DNA of 64,000 nt from Comamonadaceae bacterium. Lineage in GTDB: Bacteria; Pseudomonadota; Gammaproteobacteria; Burkholderiales; Burkholderiaceae_C. The notes under the pieces were generated by a model. It was not told the origin of the DNA. It saw only the letters and a program-made list of their open reading frames with translations, and searched no databases. Position numbers and translations under genes: made by a program. The DNA lies in the NCBI GenBank assembly GCA_947442105.1, contig CANEVH010000001.1, positions 62,001 to 126,000 on the forward strand, given 5' to 3'. This document shows positions 27,572 through 36,111 of the stretch, in pieces (position 1 is the first letter of the stretch; every line of letters starts with the position of its first letter).

Positions 27572-28599
27572 TGCAAGCCCCATCCCTTTTGCTCAATGGC
27601 GTGCACGGCTCGCCCTACACCCGCAAGATGGTGGCGCTGCTGCGCTACCGGCGCATTGCGTACCGCATGGTGCCTTCCACCCAGGGCGTGCCGGGGCTGC
27701 CGCAGTCCAAGCCGCACCTCTTGCCCACCTTCTATTTGCCCGGCGATGACGGCAGCCTGCAGCCGGTGACCGACTCCACCCCGCTGATTCGCCGCTTTGA
27801 CGCCGAGTTTGCCGACCGCCACGCCGTGCCGCCCGATCCGGCACTGGCCTTCATCGACGCCTTGCTAGAAGACTTTGCCGACGAGTGGCTGTCCAAAGCC
27901 ATGTTCCATTACCGCTGGACCTACGCCCAAGACATTGCCAAGGCCAGCCCCATTTTGGCCAGCTGGTTTGGCACGCCCACGGATGACGCCACGCTGGCGC
28001 AATACGCTGCTTTTGTGGCGGGGCGGCAAATTCCCCGGCTGCGCTACGTGGGCTCTAACCCGACCACCCAGCCGGTCATTGAGGCCGGTTATGCGCGGGT
28101 GTTGCAGCTGCTCGAAGCGCACTTGCGCACGCACCGCTTTTTGATGGGGCAGCGCCCCGGCGCCTCCGATTTCGGCACCTACGGCCAGTTGACCCAGTTG
28201 GTGCAATTCGACCCGACCCCCATGGCGCTGGCGGTGGCCAGCGCGCCGCGCGTGTGTGGCTGGGTGGGGTTTTGCGATGACCTCTCGGGCATTGAGGTGC
28301 AGAGCAGCGACTGGCTGGACGCAACCGCGCTGCCCGCCACGGTGCAGGCCTTGCTGGCTGAAGTGGGCCGCTTGTACGCGCCGCTGCTGCTGGCCAATGC
28401 CCAGGCGCTGGCTGACGGCCAAACCGAGCTGCGCACCACGGTCGACGGCCAGCCCTGGGTGCAACAGGCCTTTCCTTACCAGAACAAATGCCTGGCCTTT
28501 TTGCGCCGTGACTATGCCGCGCTGGACGCTGGCGCGCGCGCCGTGGTGGACCACGCCCTGGCCGGCACGGGCTGCGAACCGCTGTTCCACGGGCGTTAA
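27571..28599 (+). CDS. Glutathione S-transferase-like protein (second of two)
   Basis: A 342-residue protein. The N-terminal thioredoxin-like domain is GVHGSPYTRKMVALLRYRRI with the SPYTRK active-site stretch of GSTs and LLPTFYLPGDDGSLQPVTDS for glutathione binding; the C-terminal helical part includes MFHYRWTYAQ and RFLMGQRPGASDFGTYGQL. It is a paralogue of the gene at 25644, and both are longer than typical GSTs. AGGAGAG lies just before ATG 27571, and the start overlaps the previous stop. A strong terminator follows at 28647, closing the operon. Confidence 0.82.
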   Translation: MQAPSLLLNGVHGSPYTRKMVALLRYRRIAYRMVPSTQGVPGLPQSKPHLLPTFYLPGDDGSLQPVTDSTPLIRRFDAEFADRHAVPPDPALAFIDALLEDFADEWLSKAMFHYRWTYAQDIAKASPILASWFGTPTDDATLAQYAAFVAGRQIPRLRYVGSNPTTQPVIEAGYARVLQLLEAHLRTHRFLMGQRPGASDFGTYGQLTQLVQFDPTPMALAVASAPRVCGWVGFCDDLSGIEVQSSDWLDATALPATVQALLAEVGRLYAPLLLANAQALADGQTELRTTVDGQPWVQQAFPYQNKCLAFLRRDYAALDAGARAVVDHALAGTGCEPLFHGR

Positions 28600-28646
28600 G
28601 GTGTGGGCTTTGAGGTGTGAGCCGGGGACACTGGCGATAATTGCCG

Positions 28647-28683
28647 GGCCGCCACGACCGCTTGCGTCTTGGCGGCCTTTTTT
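28647..28683 (+). terminator. Rho-independent terminator after the GST operon
   Basis: GGCCGCCA at 28647-28654 and TGGCGGCC at 28670-28677 form a perfect 8-base stem, followed directly by six T residues. It separates the six-gene operon from purC, which starts at 28698. Confidence 0.88.
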
Positions 28684-28697
28684 ATCTTTAGCACCCC

Positions 28698-29606
28698 ATG
28701 ACCCCAGCCCTGCACACCTCCGCCCTCAAATCCCTCACTCTGCTGGCGCGCGGCAAGGTCCGTGACAACTACGCCGTGGGCACTGACCGCATCTTGATGG
28801 TTGCCAGCGACCGCCTCAGCGCCTTTGACGTCATCATGGGCGAGCCCATTCCCGGCAAGGGCGCGCTGCTGACGCAAATGGCGCTGTTCTGGTTTGAAAA
28901 GCTCGGGCCGCAGGGCCTCAACATCTGCCCCATCCACCTCACCGGCGACGCGCCCGAAAGTGTGGTCACTGCGGATGAGATGGCCCAAGTCACGGGTCGC
29001 TCCATGCTGGTCAAGCGGCTCCAACCCCTGCCGGTGGAAGCCGTGGTGCGCGGCTACCTGGCGGGCAGCGGCTGGAGGGAATACCAGGCCAGCGGCGCGG
29101 TCTGCGGCGTGGCCTTGCCCCCAGGCCTGCAAAACGCGTCCAAATTGCGCGCGCCGATTTACACCCCGGCGGCCAAAGCGGCGGTGGGCGACCACGATGA
29201 AAACATCACCTTTGCGCAAACGGTAGAAATGATCGGTCTGGACCTGGCCACCCGCATCCGCGACCTGAGCATTGCGCTCTACCAGGCAGCGGCCGAATTT
29301 GCGCTGACCAAGGGCATCATCATTGCCGACACCAAGTTTGAATTTGGCCTAGACGCCGATGGAACGCTGACGCTGATGGACGAGGTGCTTACCCCCGACT
29401 CCTCGCGCTTTTGGCCGCAAGAGAGCTACCAAGAAGGCAGCAACCCGCCCAGCTACGACAAGCAGTTTGTGCGCGACTGGCTAGAAACCGCCCTGGTGGA
29501 CGGCAAGCCCTGGGACAAAACCCCGCCCGCGCCCCGCGTGCCCGACGCGGTCATCCAAAAAACCGCAGCCAAGTACCAAGAAGCCCTGGCGCGCTTGACG
29601 GCTTGA
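28698..29606 (+). CDS. purC: Phosphoribosylaminoimidazole-succinocarboxamide synthase
   Basis: A 302-residue ATP-dependent enzyme that condenses carboxyaminoimidazole ribotide with aspartate, the eighth step of purine synthesis. Signatures: [14 protein letters not shown] at the N terminus, [33 protein letters not shown] and [10 protein letters not shown] with [12 protein letters not shown]. The length matches the longer yeast-type PurC found in beta-proteobacteria. purE and purK lie just downstream past the opposite-strand thioredoxin gene, so the purine genes are clustered but not in one operon. Confidence 0.96.
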   Translation: MTPALHTSALKSLTLLARGKVRDNYAVGTDRILMVASDRLSAFDVIMGEPIPGKGALLTQMALFWFEKLGPQGLNICPIHLTGDAPESVVTADEMAQVTGRSMLVKRLQPLPVEAVVRGYLAGSGWREYQASGAVCGVALPPGLQNASKLRAPIYTPAAKAAVGDHDENITFAQTVEMIGLDLATRIRDLSIALYQAAAEFALTKGIIIADTKFEFGLDADGTLTLMDEVLTPDSSRFWPQESYQEGSNPPSYDKQFVRDWLETALVDGKPWDKTPPAPRVPDAVIQKTAAKYQEALARLTA

Positions 29607-29638
29607 AGCCCCTGCGGCGTTGAATCTCCGAAAACTTG

Positions 29639-29685
29639 CCCACACAAGCGCCCACAGAACCGCCCACACAAGAGCCACAAAACCG
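29639..29685. repeat. Short direct repeat, two units of about 24 bases
   Basis: Unit 1 (29639-29662) and unit 2 (29663-29685) both begin CCCACACAAG and end ACCG, with a few differences between. It lies in the gap after purC and has no coding potential that I can support. Confidence 0.45.
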
Positions 29686-29697
29686 CCCAATGACCCG

Positions 29698-29716
29698 CTG
29701 GCGCCTTACGCGCCAG
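29698..29716. other. Perfect hairpin after purC
   Basis: CTGGCGC at 29698-29704 pairs with GCGCCAG at 29710-29716 over a 5-base loop. It has no T run, so it may be a Rho-dependent pause or part of the repeat-rich spacer between the convergent purC and thioredoxin genes. Confidence 0.4.
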
Positions 29717-29780
29717 TCGGCGCCGAAGTCGCCACCGGCAGGTCGCGCGCCGCAGGCCGCCCTTACCCTGAAGTTGGAAG

Positions 29781-29864
29781 AACTTTCATGATTGCGGGTG
29801 CTGCGCACCGCCATGAAAGTTAATGCGGAAGAACGTTGATAAAGGTGCCGCGCACCTTCATCAA
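29781..29864. repeat. Dispersed palindromic repeat, copy 2 (double hairpin)
   Basis: AACTTTCATG (29781-29790) and CATGAAAGTT (29812-29821) form a perfect 10-base inverted repeat around a GTGCTGCGCACC core. A second dyad follows: TTGATAAAGGTGC (29836-29848) with GCACCTTCATCAA (29852-29864), one mismatch. The pair lies between the convergent purC and thioredoxin genes, where it could end transcription from both sides. Confidence 0.7.
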
Positions 29865-29866
29865 AG

Positions 29867-30820
29867 CTAGTTCAGCGCCATGCTCAGCTTGCGCCGGTAG
29901 CTGGACACCAATTGCGCTTGCGGGTCGTTGTTGACCACCGCTTTGCCCAGCAGCTCAATGCCGCCTGCGGCCTTGCCCGCGTCTGGGGTGGCTTTGGGCT
30001 TGGGTGGGGTGAGCAGCTCCAAGATGGCGATAAAGGTTTTGCGCGCCACCTCCTTGTTCCAGGTCTTGTCGCGCAGGATGATTTCCAGCAGCTCGTCCAT
30101 GGCCTGCGTCCACAGGCCGCCCACCATCAGCACACGGGCCTTGGCCAGGCGGGTGTCAAAGTCGCGCTTGTTGGCGGCAATCAGAGCGTCAAACTGCTCG
30201 GGCCCCCAGGTGCCGCGCTCGTCGCTCATCACAAAGTTGATCGCGTCCAAAAAGTGGCCCAGCGCTTCAAAGCGCAGTTGGCGTGGAATGGCGGCCAGCG
30301 CCGGGGCGAGCGCTGCGGCGGCGTCTTCTAGGGCGTTGGTTTCAATCAGCAGCTTGACGTAGTCAAAGCGGGCGTCGTCGTTGCCGGGGTCGCGGCTCAA
30401 GGTCTCCAGCAGTTTGTTGAGTGCGGCCTGCGGGTCACCCGCGGCCAGCAGGGCCTGGGCGTCTTCGGCGCTGTCTTGTGCGGCCAGTTCGTCGGCGCTG
30501 GGCAGGTGCTTGTCCAAAAAGGTTTTGAGCTGGCCCTCGGGCACTGCGCCCATAAAGCCGTCTACCGGCTTGCCTGCAATCATCAGCACGCAGGTGGGAA
30601 TGCTGCGAATACCAAAGGCTTTGGAGAGCTGCTGCTCTTGGTCGGAGTCAATTTTGACCAGCTTGAAGCGGCCCTCGTAATCGGCTTCGACCTTTTCCAG
30701 CAGCGGGCCAATCACCTTGCACGGGCCGCACCACGGCGCCCAAAAGTCCAGCAGCACCGGCACCTGGTGCGAGGCGGCAATGACTTCGGTTTCAAAGTTT
30801 TCTAGGGTGACGTCGATCAT
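29867..30820 (-). CDS. Thioredoxin-TPR chaperone-like protein (CnoX/YbbN family)
   Basis: A 317-residue cytosolic protein. The N-terminal thioredoxin fold (residues 1-110) has the WCGPC redox motif in FWAPWCGPCKV and the cis-Pro segment IRSIPTCV. The remaining part (about residues 115-317) is helical with TPR-like repeats (AQALLAAGDPQAALNKLLETL). This is the CnoX/YbbN layout; CnoX protects aggregation-prone proteins during oxidative stress and hands them to GroEL or DnaK. Unlike the E. coli protein, which has SxxC, this one keeps both active-site cysteines and so may have reductase activity. Confidence 0.9.
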   Translation of the reverse strand: MIDVTLENFETEVIAASHQVPVLLDFWAPWCGPCKVIGPLLEKVEADYEGRFKLVKIDSDQEQQLSKAFGIRSIPTCVLMIAGKPVDGFMGAVPEGQLKTFLDKHLPSADELAAQDSAEDAQALLAAGDPQAALNKLLETLSRDPGNDDARFDYVKLLIETNALEDAAAALAPALAAIPRQLRFEALGHFLDAINFVMSDERGTWGPEQFDALIAANKRDFDTRLAKARVLMVGGLWTQAMDELLEIILRDKTWNKEVARKTFIAILELLTPPKPKATPDAGKAAGGIELLGKAVVNNDPQAQLVSSYRRKLSMALN

Positions 30821-30923
30821 CTGCGGGGGCCTCGGGGTGTAAAAAGTAAAATTGCGGGTCTAGCATCCAAGCCGGGTGGTCGCGCTGCGCAGGGCGACGG
30901 TACGCACCGGCGCATCCACCACT

Positions 30924-31442
30924 ATGACCACCATCCACATCGGCGTCGTCATGGGCTCCAGCTCAGACTGGGACACCATGCAACACGCGGTACAGATTCT
31001 CCAACAGTTTGGCATCGGTTTTGAGGCGCAGGTGCTCTCCGCCCACCGCATGCCCGACGATATGTACGCCTATGCCCAAGCCGCAGTCGGCCGGGGCTTG
31101 CGCGCCATCATCGCGGGCGCCGGGGGCGCAGCGCATTTGCCCGGCATGCTGGCGGCCAAAACCACGGTGCCGGTGCTGGGCGTGCCGGTGGCCAGCAAGC
31201 ATTTGCAGGGCGTGGACTCGCTCTACAGCATCGTGCAAATGCCCAAGGGCGTGCCGGTGGCCACCTTTGCCATTGGCGCAGCGGGCGCGGCCAACGCGGC
31301 CCTGTTTGCCGTGGCCATGCTGGCCAGCGGTGACGCCGTCTTGCGCACCCAGCTAGAGGCCTTTCGAGCCGAGCAAACCGCAGCCGCGCGTGCCATGGAT
31401 CTGCCGATTCCCCGCCTGGGCGCGGGCGTGGTGGGCCTATGA
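30924..31442 (+). CDS. purE: N5-carboxyaminoimidazole ribonucleotide mutase
   Basis: A 172-residue class I PurE that moves the carboxylate of N5-CAIR to give CAIR in purine synthesis. The family blocks are complete: GVVMGSSSDWDTM, VLSAHRMPDDMY with the catalytic His, IAGAGGAAHLPGM and GVPVASKHLQGVDSLYSIVQMP. ATG 30924 matches the family start; the frame open to 30876 adds an unconserved leader. Its stop overlaps the purK start (ATGA), so the two enzymes, which act in sequence, are translationally coupled. Confidence 0.96.
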   Translation: MTTIHIGVVMGSSSDWDTMQHAVQILQQFGIGFEAQVLSAHRMPDDMYAYAQAAVGRGLRAIIAGAGGAAHLPGMLAAKTTVPVLGVPVASKHLQGVDSLYSIVQMPKGVPVATFAIGAAGAANAALFAVAMLASGDAVLRTQLEAFRAEQTAAARAMDLPIPRLGAGVVGL

Positions 31443-32635
31443 ACGCATTGACTCCCACAGCCCCACCTTTGCTGCCCGGCACCGCGCCAGACGGCAAAAC
31501 GATGACCCTGGGCGTGATGGGTGGCGGCCAGCTCGGGCGCATGTTTGTGCACGCCGCGCAGGCCATGGGCTACGCCACCGCCGTGCTGGACCCGGACCCG
31601 GCCAGCCCGGCGGGCCTGGTCAGCCACCACCACATCCAAACCGGCTACACCGACGCGGCCGGTCTGGCCCAACTGGCCGCCTGCTGCGCCGCTATCACCA
31701 CCGAATTTGAGAACGTGCCGGCCGACGCGCTGCGCACCCTGGCCACCCAGCGCCGTGTTGCGCCGGGCGCTGCCGCTGTGGCCATTGCGCAAGACCGCGC
31801 GCTGGAGAAAGCCCACTTTGTGCGCTGCGGCGTGGCCTGCGCGCCCTATGCTGTCATCGACACCGCTGCCGCGCTGGCGCAGGTGGGCGAGGACTTGCTG
31901 CCCGGCATTTTGAAGACCGCGCGCATGGGCTACGACGGCAAGGGCCAGGTGCGGGTGCAAGACCGCGCCGCGCTCGCCGCCGCCTGGACCGCGCTGGGCC
32001 ACGTGCCCTGTGTGCTGGAAAAAATGCTGTCGCTGGCGCTGGAATGCTCGGTGATCGTGGCGCGCGGCACGGACGGCAGCATGGTGAATTTCCCTGTGCA
32101 GCGCAATCTGCACCGCGAGGGCATCTTGGCGGTGACCGAGGTGTTTGAAGGCAATCTGCCCGCCGCCTTGGCGGCGCAGGCCGTAGCTGGTGCGCGCGCG
32201 GTGGCCCAGGGGCTGGACTACGTGGGTGTGCTGTGCGTGGAGTTTTTTGTGCTCTCCGACGGCCGCCTGGTAGTCAACGAGATTGCGCCCCGGCCCCACA
32301 ACAGCGGCCATTACACGCAAAACGCCTGCGATGTGTCGCAATTCGACTTGCAAGTGCGCACCCTGGCCGGTTTGCCGCTGACCCAGCCGCGCCAGCACAG
32401 CCCGGCCACCATGCTCAATCTGCTGGGTGATCTGTGGGGTCTGCACGGTACAGATTCTGTGCCCGATTGGGCGGCAGTGCTGGCGCTGCCCGGCACGCAC
32501 TTGCACCTGTACGGCAAGCAGCAGGCGCGCCCTGGGCGCAAGATGGGCCATTTGAACGTGACCGGCGCCACGCCCGACCAATTGCGCGCCACTGCCTTGC
32601 GCGCGGCTGAAATTTTGGGCATTGCCGCGTTTTGA
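31439..32635 (+). CDS. purK: 5-(carboxyamino)imidazole ribonucleotide synthase
   Basis: A 398-residue ATP-grasp enzyme that carboxylates AIR to N5-CAIR, the substrate of PurE. Signatures: LGVMGGGQLGRMFVHAA for the N-terminal domain, TEFENVPADAL, LKTARMGYDGKGQ of the ATP-grasp core and VNEIAPRPHNSGHYT at the metal site. The first 20 residues are longer than in E. coli. It overlaps purE by 4 bases and forms a purEK pair. Confidence 0.96.
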   Translation: MNALTPTAPPLLPGTAPDGKTMTLGVMGGGQLGRMFVHAAQAMGYATAVLDPDPASPAGLVSHHHIQTGYTDAAGLAQLAACCAAITTEFENVPADALRTLATQRRVAPGAAAVAIAQDRALEKAHFVRCGVACAPYAVIDTAAALAQVGEDLLPGILKTARMGYDGKGQVRVQDRAALAAAWTALGHVPCVLEKMLSLALECSVIVARGTDGSMVNFPVQRNLHREGILAVTEVFEGNLPAALAAQAVAGARAVAQGLDYVGVLCVEFFVLSDGRLVVNEIAPRPHNSGHYTQNACDVSQFDLQVRTLAGLPLTQPRQHSPATMLNLLGDLWGLHGTDSVPDWAAVLALPGTHLHLYGKQQARPGRKMGHLNVTGATPDQLRATALRAAEILGIAAF

Positions 32636-32688
32636 GCGGCGTTTGCGCCATTTGCTATTTTTAAGCGCATGAACAGCCACCAAAGCCC

Positions 32689-33954
32689 ATGATTCTTTTC
32701 CTGGCGGACCCCACCGCGCTGCCCCGCGCGGTGCAAACCCTGGCCGAAGGCGGCCTGGTCGGCATTCCCACCGAAACCGTCTATGGCCTGGGCGCCGATG
32801 CCTGCAATGACGCCGCCGTGGCGCGCATCTTTGCTGCCAAAGGGCGCCCGGCGGACCACCCCTTGATCGTGCACGTGGCGGACCTGGACGGCGGCGCCTC
32901 GGGCGTGGCGCATTTTGCGCAGCAGGTGCCCGACTTTGCCCAGGCGCTGATGGCCGCGTTTTGGCCCGGCGCGCTCACGCTCATCCTGCCGCGCCGCCCT
33001 GGCGTGGCGGCGGCGGCGGCGGGCGGCCAAGACTCGGTGGGCCTGCGCTGCCCCTCACACCCCGGCGCGCAGGCGCTGCTGCGCGCTTTGCGCCAGCGGC
33101 CCGATGGAGCGCCCTGGAGCGCTGCCACGCCCGATGGAGTGGGCTGGAGCGCGGCCACGCCAGAGGGTTTGGACTGGGGCGCTATCTGGGGCGTGGCCGC
33201 ACCCAGCGCCAACCGCTTTGGCCGCGTCAGCCCCACCACCGCCGCCCATGTGCAAAGCGAATTGGGCGAGGGCTTGCTGGTTTTGGACGGCGGCCCTTGC
33301 AGTTTGGGCATTGAGTCCACCATCGTCGACTGCACGCGTGGCGTGCCGGTGCTGCTGCGGCCAGGCTCCATCAGCGCCCAAGCGCTCGCCCAGGCCTGCG
33401 GCCAGCCGGTGCGCAGTGCAGCGGACCTTGCCCCTGCGCCCGCCACTGATTCCGTTGCTAGCTTGGACGCATTAGGCTCAAAAGGCCACCTGCCCGCCGC
33501 GCCGCGCGCCTCCGGCACGCTGAAGTCGCACTACGCGCCGCGCGCCAAGGTGCGCTTGTTTGACGCGCAGGCCTTGCAAGCGGCCTTGCAAGCCTGGCGC
33601 ACAGCTTCTGGACAGCCAGAGGCTGCGGCGGACGCGGTCCCTGTTGCGGCGGTGCTGGAATCTGCGGGTTCGTCCGCAAGTGCAGAGGCAGCGGCAACTT
33701 CTACCGCGCCCCTATCCGTATTGGCAGTTAGGTCCGCGCAACTCGGCGTCTACGCCCGCAGTGTCGAGCCCGAGGCGGCGCCCGGACTGGTGGTGCAGCA
33801 CATGCCAGATACCGCAGCCCAGACGGCGCATGAACTGTTTGCGGTCTTGCGCGCCCTGGACGACGCTGGGGTGCAAGAGATTTGGGTGGAGCGCGTGCCC
33901 GCCACACCCGACTGGGCCGGGGTGGCCGACCGCCTGCACCGCGCCAGTGCCTGA
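32689..33954 (+). CDS. Sua5-type L-threonylcarbamoyladenylate synthase
   Basis: A 421-residue enzyme that makes threonylcarbamoyl-AMP from Thr, bicarbonate and ATP, the first step to t6A37 in tRNAs. The YrdC domain (residues about 5-230) includes GLVGIPTETVYGLGADA, KGRPADHPLIVHV and WGVAAPSANRFGRVSPTTA; the Sua5-specific C-terminal domain covers about 300-415. Length exceeds the usual 340-350 because of two insertions: an imperfect tandem repeat around residues 140-165 (WSAAT-P-DG units) and an Ala-rich linker at about 295-350. It starts 53 bases after purK on the same strand. Confidence 0.92.
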   Translation: MILFLADPTALPRAVQTLAEGGLVGIPTETVYGLGADACNDAAVARIFAAKGRPADHPLIVHVADLDGGASGVAHFAQQVPDFAQALMAAFWPGALTLILPRRPGVAAAAAGGQDSVGLRCPSHPGAQALLRALRQRPDGAPWSAATPDGVGWSAATPEGLDWGAIWGVAAPSANRFGRVSPTTAAHVQSELGEGLLVLDGGPCSLGIESTIVDCTRGVPVLLRPGSISAQALAQACGQPVRSAADLAPAPATDSVASLDALGSKGHLPAAPRASGTLKSHYAPRAKVRLFDAQALQAALQAWRTASGQPEAAADAVPVAAVLESAGSSASAEAAATSTAPLSVLAVRSAQLGVYARSVEPEAAPGLVVQHMPDTAAQTAHELFAVLRALDDAGVQEIWVERVPATPDWAGVADRLHRASA

Positions 33955-34049
33955 ATCGGCGCTAGCGGCGCCCTGGTGGCCCCGGCCGCGTTTGGCATGT
34001 GCAAACTTGCAGTCGCTGGTTCGGCGCGCCCAAGCCCGCGCGAAAAACC

Positions 34050-35318
34050 TTAGCTTTCGGCGGTAAAAACGGTTAACACGCCGGTATAGGCGTACAAATG
34101 GTGGTGCGCCACCTCGCCTGCGGCAAAAAACCCGACCAGCGGCACGTCGCCCAGCGCGTGGCGAATGCGTTGCAGCTCCGCGCTGGGGCCGCCAAAGTGC
34201 GGCCCGCCGCGCCCGGTGCAGCTGATGTACACCGCGCCGGTTATGTGGCGAGCGGGTGGCGTGACCGGCGGGCTTGTGCTGGCGCCTGCACCCATGGCCA
34301 GGGGCTCCAGCACCTCTTCGGGCTCTAGCTCTTCACGGATTTCGGCACAAATGCGCGTCAGGTCGGCGCGCGCGGCCTGCACATTGCGCTGGCAAAACGC
34401 CAGTTGCGCGCCTGCGCGCACCCGGTCACTCAGTGCCACGGCGCGGCGTCCAGGGTCCAGACCGACGATGTGGCGCACCAGCACGTCGTTGCCAAAGTTG
34501 CCCGTTTTGCGCACCGCAGCGCTGTCGTCACCGGTGGGCGGCTGGGCCAGACCGACCAGGGTAGCGCGCACCGCGTCCAGTGCTTGTTTTGGCCGGTCCA
34601 GTGACACGTCTAGGTCGTGCAACAGCACATCGAGCGCGGGTTCGCCGTCCAGGGTCAACACCACGTTGTCTTGGCAGTCGGTCACCACGCGGGCGCGTGA
34701 CACCGGTTTGCAGCCCTGGGTCACCCGCGACACCAGCGCCACCTCGGGGCCAAAGGCCACGCCGCTCAGGCCGCCGCTGAACACGCCGCCAGCGCGCCCC
34801 TGTCCGCGCACATTGCCGTCCGCCGCCAGCGCAAACTGCACGCTCGCACTGCGGCTGCTGGCCAGGCCACCAAACAGGTAGCCGCTGTCGGTGCGCTCGG
34901 ACATGTCCTTGATCAGCTCACCCAGGTCGGCGGTGTCGCCGTCGGCGTGCACCAGCGCGGTATGCGCCTCAAAGCCCAGGCCCAGCGGCGCCACGCCCGA
35001 GAACACGCGGTACTGGTCGCTGGGCAGGTCCAGCAGCATCACGGCCAGTGCGGGTTCGTCAAAATACTCCACATTGTTGGCCGCAATGCCAATGCCCACG
35101 GTGCCCGACCAGTCCGTTACCGTGGGCAGCTCGGCGCTTAAGTAATCGAGCAACTCGCGGGCGCTGCTGGCGTAGTGGTCGGTGATGTAGAGCAGTGCCA
35201 GCGTGGGCGCTGCGTGGTGCGCGGGGCTGGCCAGCTTGGCGCGCAATTGCGCCAGCACCAGGCTGGCCGCCATGTGCCACTGCGGGTGCGTGGCGTGCGC
35301 GTAGGAGAACACCTTCAT
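34050..35318 (-). CDS. FIST domain sensory protein
   Basis: A 422-residue protein with FIST_N (about residues 35-240: GTVGIGIAANNVEYFDEPA, LFGGLASSRSASVQF) and FIST_C (about 250-400: FFAAGEVAHHHLYAYTGVLT at the end). FIST domains bind small ligands, probably amino acids, and occur alone or fused to signalling modules; the stand-alone form here has no output domain. It is on the same strand as phaM, 17 bases downstream of it in the other direction, suggesting a shared transcript. The in vivo ligand is unknown. Confidence 0.85.
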   Translation of the reverse strand: MKVFSYAHATHPQWHMAASLVLAQLRAKLASPAHHAAPTLALLYITDHYASSARELLDYLSAELPTVTDWSGTVGIGIAANNVEYFDEPALAVMLLDLPSDQYRVFSGVAPLGLGFEAHTALVHADGDTADLGELIKDMSERTDSGYLFGGLASSRSASVQFALAADGNVRGQGRAGGVFSGGLSGVAFGPEVALVSRVTQGCKPVSRARVVTDCQDNVVLTLDGEPALDVLLHDLDVSLDRPKQALDAVRATLVGLAQPPTGDDSAAVRKTGNFGNDVLVRHIVGLDPGRRAVALSDRVRAGAQLAFCQRNVQAARADLTRICAEIREELEPEEVLEPLAMGAGASTSPPVTPPARHITGAVYISCTGRGGPHFGGPSAELQRIRHALGDVPLVGFFAAGEVAHHHLYAYTGVLTVFTAES

Positions 35319-35334
35319 TGCGGGGTGGAGTGGT

Positions 35335-36027
35335 CTAAGTGCTGCGTCGACGCGTTGGGGCGGCGGCTTTTTTGACGGGTGTTTTCTTGGTGCTGGCTTT
35401 TTTGGCAGCGGGCGTCTTGGCTGCCGCTTTGCGGGGGGCGGGCTTTTTGGCTACTCCGGGGGCAGCGGCCACTTTGTCGCTGACTTCTTTGAAGGCATTG
35501 GCGGCAATGGTCTGGAACTGCTGCGTCAAAGAGCCCCACAGTTGCAGGGGGTCCACTACGCCGGCTGCTGGTTTTTCTTCGGTGGCGGTGGCCGTGGCCG
35601 CAGGTGGGTCGGCTTTTTCTGGCGCAGGGGGCGGTGCTTTGGCGGCCTCGGCCTTGGGCGCTGCGGCAGGGGGCATGGGCCAGCCCGAGGGCGCCGCAGT
35701 GGCCGCCGGTGCTGCACCGGGCATGCCCATGGTGAAATTCATGCCCTTGAGGGTGGCCATGGTGAGCTTTTGCACTTCCAGCGCCTGGATGGTGGCCGCC
35801 AAGGCGCGTGAATTTTGTTCTAGCCAAAACTGCACGTGCTTGAGTTCTTCGATGCGCTTTTCCAGGTCCTCGACGTTCAGGCTAGGCACCAGCCACTGCG
35901 ACAAATTGGGCATACCCGGTGCGCTGGCGCCACCTGAGAGGCCGCCGCCCGCGTTTTTGGCCAGGTTTTGCAAAAAATCAAAACCAGGTACAAATTTGCC
36001 AAAACCCGAGGTGTCAGAGGTGCTCAT
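35335..36027 (-). CDS. phaM: PhaM-type polyhydroxyalkanoate granule protein
   Basis: A 230-residue protein. The N terminus (GFGKFVPGFDFLQNLAKNA, then WLVPSLNVEDLEKRIEELK and NSRALAATIQALEVQKLTM) matches PhaM of Cupriavidus, which activates PHA synthase and ties granules to the nucleoid. The middle is Pro/Ala-rich, and the last 45 residues are a Lys/Ala/Pro tail of repeated AAKK and KKAP units like histone H1, for DNA binding. The start at 36027 gives MSTSDTSGF; the longer frame to 36111 is not conserved. It indicates that the host stores polyhydroxyalkanoate. Confidence 0.9.
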   Translation of the reverse strand: MSTSDTSGFGKFVPGFDFLQNLAKNAGGGLSGGASAPGMPNLSQWLVPSLNVEDLEKRIEELKHVQFWLEQNSRALAATIQALEVQKLTMATLKGMNFTMGMPGAAPAATAAPSGWPMPPAAAPKAEAAKAPPPAPEKADPPAATATATEEKPAAGVVDPLQLWGSLTQQFQTIAANAFKEVSDKVAAAPGVAKKPAPRKAAAKTPAAKKASTKKTPVKKAAAPTRRRST

Positions 36028-36111
36028 GTCGGTCTCTTTATGTGGGCAGTCAATCACTGCTGGCAGAAGCTTAACTGATGGCCGAAGGCGGCTTGCGGCC
36101 TGTGCCCGCAC

